Assembly: GCA_000436075.1 (NCBI GenBank)
Contig: FR884589.1
Location: 3,201-14,379 of the forward strand
Direction of reading: 5' to 3'
Origin: Eggerthella sp. CAG:209
GTDB lineage: Bacteria; Actinomycetota; Coriobacteriia; Coriobacteriales; Eggerthellaceae
DNA: 11,179 bases
This document shows positions 1 to 7,164 of this stretch, one piece after another. The position numbers were made by a program, and so were the translations under genes. Position 1 is the first letter of the stretch, and every line of letters starts with the position of its first letter. A model generated the notes under the pieces. The model worked only from the letters and a program-made list of their open reading frames with translations, ran no database searches and had not been told where the DNA came from.

Positions 1-19
1 TCTTTGAATCGAGCTCGGT

Positions 20-892
20 CTACAGATCGCGAGGGATTGTTGCCAATTCGGCTTCGGTGAACACTGGACCGTCAAGGCAGATGTATCGGCCTCCGATATT
101 GCAACGACCGCATTTGCCCACGCCGCATTTCATTCGCGCTTCGAGTGTGGTGATGATATCTTCGGGCTTGTACCCAAGTTTTGTCAGCGATTCGCGGCAG
201 GTACGGAATAGGCTCGGTCCCCCGCAAAGGGTTACAGCGGTGTTTTCGGTCGAAAGACCTTCGTTCGCGACGACCTGTTCAAGATAGGGTGCCGTGTAGG
301 AAACGGGCCCAGTCCATGTTTCGTTACCGTGGTACAGGCTTACATGGACATGGGTATCGGGTTGGCTGGGCCAAATGTCGAACAACTCTTCTTTAAATAC
401 CAGGTCATCATAGGTGGATGCGCTATATACCAAATCGATGCGCCCGTAGTCCTCTCGATGGCGCAAGCAATACTCCAAGAAGGAGCGTACTGGTGCCATG
501 CCGATGCCGCCTGCGATGAAGAGCATGTTGCGACCGCAGGTGCTTTCGTAAGGGAACCAATTGCCGTACGGTCCGCGAAGCCCCACCGAATCGCCAACTC
601 GGAGCTTGTGCATTTGCTCGGTAACTACGCCGACTTTCTTTACAGCCATCTCAACGTAGTCATCTCCTCGTGAGGTGATGCAAAACATGCATTCGCCAAA
701 TGGGGGTACGGAGAACATGCCTAGTTGCCCGGGTTTGCTGGCGAAAGGTGCATCTCCTTCTGGGGTTTTGAAAGTGAAGAGCTTTACGTCGTGGGTGAGT
801 TCCTTGATGCCGGTAACCACAACGATGTTCGGAACAAGCGAAGATCCTTCGCAGATTCCCGCACATCCGTGTTCGACTATGATATCAGGCAT
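20..892 (-). CDS. flxA: FAD/NAD(P)H-binding oxidoreductase subunit FlxA of the Flx-Hdr complex
   Basis: Probable NAD(P)H-oxidising subunit, passing a hydride to FAD and then electrons to a [2Fe-2S] cluster. The 290-residue protein has a ferredoxin-NADP-reductase-like fold: a flavin-binding barrel (about 25-120) with GPYGNW at 108-113, a nucleotide-binding half with GGIGMAPVRS (128-137) and CGGPSLF (223-229), and a C-terminal cluster motif C256-x4-C261-x2-C264-x7-C272 like that of PyrK and AsrB. I start at 892, not the upstream in-frame ATG at 922, because AAGGG lies just before 892 and nothing like a ribosome site precedes 922; this also leaves a clean 4-base gap after flxB. The first 20 residues carry an extra C10-x3-C14 pair not expected in PyrK. 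It is the last gene seen in the operon. Alternatives are AsrB or a sulfhydrogenase gamma subunit, but the adjoining hdr genes favour FlxA. Confidence 0.88.
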   Translation of the reverse strand: MPDIIVEHGCAGICEGSSLVPNIVVVTGIKELTHDVKLFTFKTPEGDAPFASKPGQLGMFSVPPFGECMFCITSRGDDYVEMAVKKVGVVTEQMHKLRVGDSVGLRGPYGNWFPYESTCGRNMLFIAGGIGMAPVRSFLEYCLRHREDYGRIDLVYSASTYDDLVFKEELFDIWPSQPDTHVHVSLYHGNETWTGPVSYTAPYLEQVVANEGLSTENTAVTLCGGPSLFRTCRESLTKLGYKPEDIITTLEARMKCGVGKCGRCNIGGRYICLDGPVFTEAELATIPRDL

Positions 893-896
893 GGTC

Positions 897-1907
897 TTAT
901 CCCTTCTGTGCGGGCTCTGCATTTACGCGGTCGATAATCGCGGTGATGTCCATGGATGCGGGGCAGTCGACCAGGCAACGCCCGCAGCCCACGCAGAGCG
1001 GTTTTCCGTATCGTTCTTCGAAGAAGCACAGCTTGTGCATGAAGCGCTGTCGTACACGATTTCGCTTTTGCTCGCGGGGGTTGTGATTGCCTGCCATGAG
1101 TGTGTAGTCCTTGAACATGCAGCTATCCCAGCAACGGAATCGGGCGTTTTCCTCCTTTTTTCGCGCTTGACTGAGATCGAAGCAGTGGCAAGTTGGGCAT
1201 ATGAATGTGCAGCTACCACAGGTGAGACAGGCTGTAGAGACCTCATCCCACAAAGGGCTATCGAACATTCCATGGAGCTTTTCGGCTACACCTTCCATGC
1301 TGACTTTGGTAGCGCATTCAATGGGCTGACGATCAACTTCTCCTTCTTCAAGGAAAGGCTTCCAGACATCTGCAAGCGCTTGGCCGCGTTCGGTTTGGAC
1401 GCGAACCTCAAAGGCATCGTTGCCTTCGAGAAGCAGGATATCGGCTTCAGGAGCGGCGTTTGGGCTCTGACCCATTGAGTCACAGAAGCACGCATCGCTT
1501 GTGCGAGGGCATGCCATTGCGACCAAGGTTAGAGCGTTTCGCTTTGCTTGGTAAAATTCATCAATATAGCCCTTCGATAAAAAAACTTGGTCCATTCGTT
1601 CGATGGCGGCTGCATCGCATGGACGAACGCCAAAGACAACGAAGGGGCGGGGTGTTTCTAGGGCGCTTTCGATAAAGGTGCCGTCAGGACCTTTGCCCCA
1701 GGTGTAGAGTTTTTCGGTGGAGGGGAAGAGAAGCCCCTTTGGGGGAATCTTCGTGTTTTGCAGCTGGAAGTTCGGCTCGGTAACTTCTCCCTGTTCACCG
1801 TAAAGGGCAAAACGAGAAGTCCCATCCACTATGGCAGGAACAAACACGTCCATGGATGCCGAGGTGGTTTCGAGCACTTCGTTCAAATGGTTTTTCTTGA
1901 ACAGCAT
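897..1907 (-). CDS. flxB: AsrA-like iron-sulfur electron-transfer subunit FlxB
   Basis: A 336-residue cytosolic protein that should relay electrons from the FlxA flavin towards FlxC/FlxD. The N-terminal 200 residues resemble the anaerobic sulfite reductase A / hydrogenase beta family, including the VRPCDAAAIERMD stretch at 94-106. Two [4Fe-4S] motifs follow: C227-x2-C230-x2-C233-x3-C237-P and C305-x2-C308-x2-C311-x3-C315-P. Two further cysteines (C240, C242) sit just after the first motif, and more (C139-region, C259, C263) are scattered. The start at 1907 follows AGGAGG with 5 bases of spacing, and this ribosome site overlaps the flxC stop codon. Length and motif order match the family. An AsrA function is possible by sequence alone, but no catalytic AsrC is present and the partner genes are hdr/mvhD type. 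Confidence 0.86.
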   Translation of the reverse strand: MLFKKNHLNEVLETTSASMDVFVPAIVDGTSRFALYGEQGEVTEPNFQLQNTKIPPKGLLFPSTEKLYTWGKGPDGTFIESALETPRPFVVFGVRPCDAAAIERMDQVFLSKGYIDEFYQAKRNALTLVAMACPRTSDACFCDSMGQSPNAAPEADILLLEGNDAFEVRVQTERGQALADVWKPFLEEGEVDRQPIECATKVSMEGVAEKLHGMFDSPLWDEVSTACLTCGSCTFICPTCHCFDLSQARKKEENARFRCWDSCMFKDYTLMAGNHNPREQKRNRVRQRFMHKLCFFEERYGKPLCVGCGRCLVDCPASMDITAIIDRVNAEPAQKG

Positions 1908-1916
1908 TGCGGCCTC

Positions 1917-2765
1917 CTACATGAATTCTTCAATGTCGTCGGTCTTGAAGGTGCGCAGTGCATCGGGGGCATCGGGGGAAAGGCCGCCACCTTCGTAGGG
2001 GCCGAACAGTTCGTTGATGTCCTTGATCTGCTTATGCATCAGTGTCATTAGCGGGAGACCCATAGGGCATACGCGTTCGCATTCGCCGCATTCAATGCAG
2101 CGATCCGCAACATGGAACGAGCGAGTAACGCCGTAGTAGCGAGCCTGCTCGACATCGAATTGCTTACCTTGCCATCCCTCACGCTCTTGCTCCGCGAAGC
2201 ACACTTTACATGTGCAGCAGGGACATGCTTGGCGGCATGCATGACAACGGATGCATGTTTCGTACATCAGATCAAAAAATGCGCGACGTTCTTCGCGGGT
2301 CATAGCTTCAAGATTTCGCACGTCAGCAAAGCGATTGTTTTTTGGTTCTGGGGCAAGTTCTCCCACCAGTTCATCGTAGACAACTGGATTGCGGAACTGG
2401 CACTCGTAGCAGCGCTTGAGCTCGGCGCCATCTCGAGTAGTGCATCCCGTGCAAGGGATGCCAATGAGATACACGTCTTCACGCTTGAGTTGGTTGTCGG
2501 CGATGAGACGGTTGATTGCGCGGCTTTCGCATCCGCGGGTGATAAGGCCAACCCGCCCCTTGTCTTTCTGTTCGAGCACATATTTACCCAATGCGTGCTC
2601 ACAATGCTGATCGCAGACAAGGAGTGCAGCTTGTTCGGAGTCATTTGCGCAAAACGGAGTACGCTGATACTCGAAACGGCCTGCGGTCCAGCCGATCACG
2701 CAAGCGACGGTACCGTCCTCGATGAGCTGTGTTGCACGTTTGCGCACAATGTCAGTGAAGTTCAT
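1917..2765 (-). CDS. flxC: Cysteine-rich iron-sulfur subunit FlxC
   Basis: A 282-residue iron-sulfur protein with 21 cysteines, expected to carry electrons inside the Flx module. The N-terminal part (about 1-165) looks like the FrhB/HycB-type iron-sulfur fold, with C51/C55, C79, PCTGC (104-108) and CYEC (119-122). The C-terminal part has ferredoxin motifs C171-x2-C174-x2-C177-x3-C181-P and C223-x2-C226-x2-C229-x3-C233-P. Right after the first motif come C183, C184, C186 and C189, giving an unusually dense cysteine patch. The start is placed at 2765, after GGAGGG with 6 bases of spacing, so the ATG shares one base with the flxD stop (TGATG); an upstream in-frame ATG at 2804 would lie inside flxD. 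Assignment as FlxC rests on context plus cluster content; the exact family name is less certain than for HdrA or FlxD. Confidence 0.8.
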   Translation of the reverse strand: MNFTDIVRKRATQLIEDGTVACVIGWTAGRFEYQRTPFCANDSEQAALLVCDQHCEHALGKYVLEQKDKGRVGLITRGCESRAINRLIADNQLKREDVYLIGIPCTGCTTRDGAELKRCYECQFRNPVVYDELVGELAPEPKNNRFADVRNLEAMTREERRAFFDLMYETCIRCHACRQACPCCTCKVCFAEQEREGWQGKQFDVEQARYYGVTRSFHVADRCIECGECERVCPMGLPLMTLMHKQIKDINELFGPYEGGGLSPDAPDALRTFKTDDIEEFM

Positions 2766-3313
2766 CACAGTCCCTCCCTTGCGTTTTTGGGGGTTGCAAG
2801 CCATTCGTATTTTGCGGAAATGGGATGGGGGATATCCTCTGGTGCAAGATTGGGAAGATCGTTGGAGAGCGGTCCAAGCTCACGGATGCGCTCAGTGACT
2901 TCCATTACAGTATCGCGGAATTTTCCAGCTTCGGAGCCTGAGATCCAGCGAACTATGAAACGGTCGGGCTCAAGACCCAAGAATTCCAGCAAGCGCTTGT
3001 ATACCATCATGCGGCGTTTCGCATAATAATTACCAGTGGCATAGTGGCAATCGCCGGGGTGGCAGCCGCAAACCAAGACGCCGTCGCAGCCATCCTGATA
3101 TGCTTTCAGGACATATTGCGGGTTAACGCGACCGGAGCAGGGCACGCGAAGCAGCCGAATATCAGCGGGGTATTCCATGCGATTGAGTCCGGCCAAGTCG
3201 GCGCCAGCATAGGTGCACCAATTGCAGCAGAATGCCAAGATTTTCGGTTTCCAAGTTGTGTCGATGGCGCCTTGCTCGGGCGAGCAGTTCGCGCCGTTTG
3301 TGGTTTCGTTCAT
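2765..3313 (-). CDS. flxD: MvhD/FlxD-type [2Fe-2S] adaptor to HdrA
   Basis: A 182-residue member of the MvhD family (methyl-viologen-reducing hydrogenase delta subunit), which docks electron-input modules onto HdrA. Conserved family cysteines are visible: C29-C30-x2-C33 (CCNWC), C59 in RVPCSGR, and C82, C84, C89 in VCGCHPGDCHY. These bind the [2Fe-2S] cluster that hands electrons to HdrA. The ATG overlaps the hdrA stop by four bases (ATGA), with GGAGG about 10 bases upstream, so translation is likely coupled to hdrA. Roughly 20 N-terminal residues precede the core and look dispensable. The C-terminus (about 150-182) is an ordinary helical tail. In other organisms MvhD can be fused to HdrA; here it is separate, which suits a modular Flx-Hdr complex. 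Confidence 0.93.
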   Translation of the reverse strand: MNETTNGANCSPEQGAIDTTWKPKILAFCCNWCTYAGADLAGLNRMEYPADIRLLRVPCSGRVNPQYVLKAYQDGCDGVLVCGCHPGDCHYATGNYYAKRRMMVYKRLLEFLGLEPDRFIVRWISGSEAGKFRDTVMEVTERIRELGPLSNDLPNLAPEDIPHPISAKYEWLATPKNAREGL

Positions 3314-5292
3314 CGGAGCAACGCCTCCATTTCGCGCATGATTCCCTCATTTGTGAAGCCCAGCAGGTCGGCGGCACCCGAACGGCAGGCAACGGTGCAT
3401 GCACCGCAACCCTGGCACAGACCCAGATTTGGTTTTGCGACGGTGCGGGTGACTTTCTGCGAGTTTTCGCGCAGGGTGACTTCAACAAGCTCAAGAGCCC
3501 CATAAGGACAGATGTCGGTACATGCACCGCATCCAGAGCATTTTGCATTGTCAACGTGGACGATCATGGGATTGGACTCAATCTGTCCACGCGCCAGAAG
3601 GCCGATGACCTTAGATGCAGCGGCTCCAGCTTGGGCGACCGTGTCAGGAATGTCTTTAGGCCCTTGAGCCACGCCTGCAAGGTAGACGCCTGCGGTATTA
3701 GTTTCCACTGGGCGGAGCTTCGGGTGGGCTTCGGTGAAAAAGCCTTCGGGGCCACGTTGGGCGTTGAGCACGCCAGCGATTTGGCCAGCACCTTCATTGG
3801 GCACCATGGCCGTTTCGAGAACTACCATGTCGGCGTCTACTCGCACTACCTGACCGGAGAGCGTATCTTCTCCCATGCAGACTAGTTTGCCGTTTTCGGG
3901 GTAGATCTTCGAAACGCGTCCACGTACATAAACCGCTCCATCGTGCAGGGTGTTCATATAAAACTCGTCATATCCCTTGCCGGCGCAGCGAACATCCATA
4001 TAGAACACAAAGCAGCGTCCGCCCTTGACCTTGTCAAGGTATTGGTGCGCATGCTTCGCGGAATACATGCAGCATGCGCGACTGCAGTAGGAAACGCCTT
4101 TGTGAGGGTCACGCGAGCCAACGCACTTGATGATTGCGATGGTTTTTGGCTCTTTGTTGTCGCTGGGGCGTTGGATATGACCTTCGGTGGGGCCCGATGC
4201 GTTTACCAAGCGCTCAAATTGAAGCCCAGTGATTACGTCGGGGTAGTTTCCACCGCCATATTCACCGTAGAGTTTTGTCCAGTCGATTAGATCGTAGCCG
4301 GTGGCAAGGATTATGGCGCCGAATGTTTCGGTGGTGGTGCGGTCGGTGTCGTCGTAGCGGATTGCACCGGTGGGGCAGATTTTTGCGCACACGCCGCATT
4401 TGCCTTCGGTTAGTTTCCGGCAGGAGTTGGGATCGATGGTCGGCTTGCTGGGAACAGCTTGGGCAAATGGCTTGTAGATGGCCTTTCGTAGAGACAGACC
4501 CTCGTCGAATTCGTTCGTTGTTTTGCTGGGGCATTTGGTTTCGCAGGCGCCGCAGCCAGTGCATAGGTCGTAGTCGATATACTTGGCCCTTTCACGAATG
4601 GTGGCCTCGAAATTGCCGATATAGCCCGTAACTTTTTCGACCTCAGAAAGCGTTTTGATAGTGATGTTGGGGTGGTTTCCCGCCTCAGACATCTTGGGCG
4701 TGCAGATGCAAGCAGAGCAATCCATGGTTGGGAAGGTTTTATCCAATTTAACCATTTTGCCGCCGATGGAGGGATTTCGCTCAATCAGGGTAACGGGGAA
4801 GCCCGCATCAGCGACATCGAGGGCTGCCTGGATGCCGGCGATGCCTGCGCCAACAACCAGCACTTTGCGGTTTACTGGGATTGTTTGCGTGTAGAGGTTT
4901 TTGTCGGTATCAACTTTCGCCACGGCCATGGCAACAAGATCAATAGCCTTAGGGGTGGATTCCTCTTTGCTTTTGTGAACCCATGAGCATTGTTCGCGGA
5001 TGTTTGCGATCTCAAGCATGTAAGGATTGATGCCCGTTTTTTCGGCCAGCATCTTTCGGAAGGTCTGTTCGTGCATGCGTGGGCTGCAGCTGGCAATAAC
5101 AAGCCTGTCGAGGTTGTGTTCCTTGATAGCATCTACAATTGCTTGTTGACCAGGGTCGGAGCAGGTGTACTTGTTTGTTGTTGCGAATGCTACGTTAGGC
5201 ATCACCCTTGCAGCTTCCGCGACTGCTTCAACATCAACGGTTGCGGCAATGTTTGTTCCGCAGTGGCATACGAAAACGCCAATTCTGCTCAT
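3310..5292 (-). CDS. hdrA: Heterodisulfide reductase subunit A, electron-bifurcating flavoprotein
   Basis: The central subunit: it binds FAD, where electrons from FlxD are split between ferredoxin and the HdrB disulfide site. The 660 residues follow the HdrA plan: an N-terminal domain with C9/C11 (VCHCG), C44 and C69; an FAD-binding GAGIAG at 148-153; the HdrA signature around DCSACICTPKM (191-201); an inserted ferredoxin domain (C244, C247, C250, C254; C291, C299, C302, C306); a thioredoxin-reductase-like second half with LATGYD (329-334) and CVGSRDP (390-396); and a C-terminal two-cluster ferredoxin (C585, C588, C591, C595; C626, C629, C632, C636). The last cluster motif ends CRSG instead of the usual CP. 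The start at 5292 overlaps the hdrB stop (ATGA) and has an exceptionally strong ribosome site. No selenocysteine or frame disruption is seen. Confidence 0.95.
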   Translation of the reverse strand: MSRIGVFVCHCGTNIAATVDVEAVAEAARVMPNVAFATTNKYTCSDPGQQAIVDAIKEHNLDRLVIASCSPRMHEQTFRKMLAEKTGINPYMLEIANIREQCSWVHKSKEESTPKAIDLVAMAVAKVDTDKNLYTQTIPVNRKVLVVGAGIAGIQAALDVADAGFPVTLIERNPSIGGKMVKLDKTFPTMDCSACICTPKMSEAGNHPNITIKTLSEVEKVTGYIGNFEATIRERAKYIDYDLCTGCGACETKCPSKTTNEFDEGLSLRKAIYKPFAQAVPSKPTIDPNSCRKLTEGKCGVCAKICPTGAIRYDDTDRTTTETFGAIILATGYDLIDWTKLYGEYGGGNYPDVITGLQFERLVNASGPTEGHIQRPSDNKEPKTIAIIKCVGSRDPHKGVSYCSRACCMYSAKHAHQYLDKVKGGRCFVFYMDVRCAGKGYDEFYMNTLHDGAVYVRGRVSKIYPENGKLVCMGEDTLSGQVVRVDADMVVLETAMVPNEGAGQIAGVLNAQRGPEGFFTEAHPKLRPVETNTAGVYLAGVAQGPKDIPDTVAQAGAAASKVIGLLARGQIESNPMIVHVDNAKCSGCGACTDICPYGALELVEVTLRENSQKVTRTVAKPNLGLCQGCGACTVACRSGAADLLGFTNEGIMREMEALLR

Positions 5293-6326
5293 GCGATCAC
5301 CTCCTTCGTTGCGTTGGTTTCGGGCTTCGTTCCTGATTTTGCTTTTGCAGCTCGGGCTGCTGCACGTGCTTTCCGTTGCGTCTCTTTGGCGGATTTTGCT
5401 GCTTTCTCGGCTTCTTTTTCAGCGGCACGTTGCTTGTTCCATGCGGCTAATGCCCTTTCATGGAGGTTTCCTGCCGGATGGAAGTGCCTATTGATGCCGG
5501 ATTTAGATGCGGGAGCTCCCATGCTCGCAGCTAAAAGCTCTGTGAAGTAATAGATGGGCATATCAAGCGGTGGCAAACCTTCTTTTGCGCGCGCTGCGTT
5601 GATTTTCGCTTCGCGCATGTCGAGGTTGAGCATGCACAATGGGCAAGCACAAGCTATGGCGTCGGCGCCATTAGCTGCAGCATTTTCCAAGATTCGACGA
5701 ATCATGGTTCGGCCGGTTTTTGGAACGGAGATTTGATGCGATGCGCCGCAGCATTCATTCTTGAAATTCCATTCGATGGGGGAGGCGCCAGAAAGGGCGA
5801 CGAGGTCTTCCATGGTGCGGGGCTGCTCGTCGTCATCGAAGTTGCAAACCTCAGTGGGGCGAAGCAGAGCGCAACCGTAATAGCATGCAACTTTCAATCC
5901 ATCGAGGGGAAGGCATACGCGTTGGGCGAGTCGTTCTTGCGCTTCGGCTGGAAGGAAAGGCTCCAGGCCGTTGGCAACATAAGCCGACGCACTCCAAGGA
6001 CGATCGATGATGTGCTCGAGCTGAATTCGGACTTCATCGTTTTCCTGGGCGTGGGCGGTAGCCGTTTTCAGGTGCAAATAGCAGCCAGCGCAGGGTGCTA
6101 GTACGGGAGCATAGCCGAACGCTTCTTCCGAAAGAGCGAGCGAACGTGCGGGAAGCGCATCTCCCAATAGGTCGCTTTCGGCATGCGCAGCTGATGCGCC
6201 ACAGCAGTTCCAATTAGGGATTTCTGCCAGTTCAATACCTGCTGCGAGGGCGACGTAGTTATATGAATTGGTGTAGGAGATGCCCGTTGAATGCGCCGAG
6301 CATCCTGGGAAATAGGCATACATCAT
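5289..6326 (-). CDS. hdrB: Heterodisulfide reductase subunit B with Ala/Lys-rich C-terminal tail
   Basis: The disulfide-reducing subunit. It has two CCG domains that bind non-cubane [4Fe-4S] clusters: C9-x31-C41-C42-G-x35-C79-x2-C82 and C152-x39-C192-C193-G-x33-C228-x2-C231. The catalytic core ends near residue 275, where typical HdrB proteins stop soon after. Here about 55 extra residues (290-345) follow, dominated by Ala, Lys, Glu and Arg, predicted by eye to be a long charged helix. The ribosome site AGGAGG lies 7 bases before the first of two adjacent Met codons (6326 and 6323). HdrC ends two bases upstream and the stop overlaps hdrA. There is no HdrD fusion and no membrane anchor, so the complex should be soluble. 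The tail is not obviously a frameshift product, because its frame runs into the normal ATGA overlap with hdrA. Confidence 0.94.
   Translation of the reverse strand: MMYAYFPGCSAHSTGISYTNSYNYVALAAGIELAEIPNWNCCGASAAHAESDLLGDALPARSLALSEEAFGYAPVLAPCAGCYLHLKTATAHAQENDEVRIQLEHIIDRPWSASAYVANGLEPFLPAEAQERLAQRVCLPLDGLKVACYYGCALLRPTEVCNFDDDEQPRTMEDLVALSGASPIEWNFKNECCGASHQISVPKTGRTMIRRILENAAANGADAIACACPLCMLNLDMREAKINAARAKEGLPPLDMPIYYFTELLAASMGAPASKSGINRHFHPAGNLHERALAAWNKQRAAEKEAEKAAKSAKETQRKARAAARAAKAKSGTKPETNATKEVIA
5295..5306 (-). promoter_or_regulatory. Exceptionally strong ribosome binding site of hdrA inside the hdrB end
   Basis: On the minus strand this reads AAGGAGGTGATC, a 12-base match to the complement of the standard bacterial 16S rRNA 3' tail. 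It ends two bases before the hdrA ATG, with the GGAGG core 6-7 bases away. It lies within the last codons of hdrB, encoding KEVI. It decides the hdrA start and may raise HdrA translation relative to its neighbours. Confidence 0.75.
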
Positions 6327-6328
6327 GG

Positions 6329-6919
6329 CTATGCCTCCTTTTCGGGGGAAGGCGTGTTTTGGGAAGCGGCCATACGTGCGCGGTCGATGAGCTCTTTAAC
6401 CTCATCGGCATTCGCCTGTTCCTTGCTGGTTGGGCCGATCATTCCGCGCACCACCATTTTCGGTGCACTCAATGCATCCTGCAGGAAATGGCCCGTTGTA
6501 AGGTTGAAACGCATGGCTAGAACGGCTTCGTCTGAGAGCCCCTTTTCGCGTACGCCGTTGACAAACAGCTGGTTGAAACGAGCGACCTCTCCGATGGGCT
6601 TGATTCCTTGCGCTTCGGCTGCGCGTCGGCAGGCGAGCATGAGATTGGGGAGGTCAACGCTTTGGGGGCAGCGAGCCAGGCACATGCCACATCCAGCGCA
6701 AAGCCAGGGCATGTTTGATTTTAAAACCGGCTCTACTTGCCCTAGTTGTAAATGGCGTAGCACTTCTCGAGGAGTCATGTCGGCATCGGATACGACAGGG
6801 CAACCAGCCGAGCATTTCCCGCATTGGTAGCAATCCTTTGGGTTGACCTTGGCATCGTCCAGGACGCTGTGAAGCTCATTGTCGGATCTTGCCGTCTGAG
6901 TGAGATTTCTTGCTTCCAT
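6329..6919 (-). CDS. hdrC: Heterodisulfide reductase subunit C
   Basis: A 196-residue small subunit that carries electrons from HdrA to HdrB through two [4Fe-4S] clusters. The motifs are C30-x2-C33-x2-C36-x3-C40-P and C74-x2-C77-x2-C80-x3-C84-P, spaced as in HdrC. The segment DMTPREVLRHLQLGQ (47-61) between them is typical of the family. No transmembrane segment is visible, which agrees with a cytosolic HdrABC and not with the membrane HdrDE type. It is the first gene of the operon. The ATG at 6919 has GGAGG four bases upstream, a rather tight spacing. The acidic, polar C-terminus (about 165-196) looks flexible. The upstream leader contains two hairpins listed separately. Confidence 0.93.
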   Translation of the reverse strand: MEARNLTQTARSDNELHSVLDDAKVNPKDCYQCGKCSAGCPVVSDADMTPREVLRHLQLGQVEPVLKSNMPWLCAGCGMCLARCPQSVDLPNLMLACRRAAEAQGIKPIGEVARFNQLFVNGVREKGLSDEAVLAMRFNLTTGHFLQDALSAPKMVVRGMIGPTSKEQANADEVKELIDRARMAASQNTPSPEKEA

Positions 6920-6934
6920 GGAACCTCCGTTCTT

Positions 6935-6989
6935 AAAGACGTTTAGGTTGGTCTTTCTGGAGCTTCGTCGCGGCTATTTGGAACCGCGA
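6935..6989 (-). promoter_or_regulatory. Two tandem hairpins in the hdrC leader
   Basis: Two perfect 6-base inverted repeats, each with a 10-base loop, lie just upstream of hdrC: TCGCGG/CCGCGA at 6968-6973 and 6984-6989, and AAAGAC/GTCTTT at 6935-6940 and 6951-6956. On the minus-strand RNA the second hairpin ends about seven bases before the hdrC ribosome site. Its loop contains AACCT, complementary to AGGTT within that site. A role in translation control is inference; the repeats themselves are directly visible. Confidence 0.4.
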
Positions 6990-7099
6990 GGTAGGATCCA
7001 GGGCTCGTTTGGAAGAGTTGTGTTTCGCTCTGGTTACAGCAAACGCCTTAGAGGGTGAAGTTACCTATAGTGAACTAGCGTTCAGGCTTAAACAGGCAT

Positions 7100-7126
7100 C
7101 TCAGCGGCTTTTGAAAAAGCGCTGAG
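7100..7126. repeat. Interrupted inverted repeat capable of forming a hairpin
   Basis: CTCAGCG (7100-7106) pairs perfectly with CGCTGAG (7120-7126). A bulged G then allows four more pairs (CTTT with AAAG) around a TGAA loop. Neither strand has a T-run after it, so it is not a simple intrinsic terminator. It could be an operator for the hdr operon, a leader structure, or chance. Confidence 0.4.
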
Positions 7127-7164
7127 TAAAAGCGTATTGCCGCTTGCGGAAAGGGTGTTTCAAA

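Noticed and set aside
675..1478. Long plus-strand open frame of 267 codons opposite flxA/flxB
   Set aside because: It is antisense to two genes with clear family motifs, spans their junction, has no recognisable domain, and arises from codon bias.
2112..3026. Plus-strand open frame of 304 codons opposite flxC/flxD
   Set aside because: It covers the complement of well-supported cysteine motifs and crosses a gene junction; no ribosome site or family likeness.
6978..6990. T-box-like GGAACCGCG stretch
   Set aside because: Only part of the T-box core is present, no specifier stem or terminator pair is seen, and its strand is opposite to hdrC.
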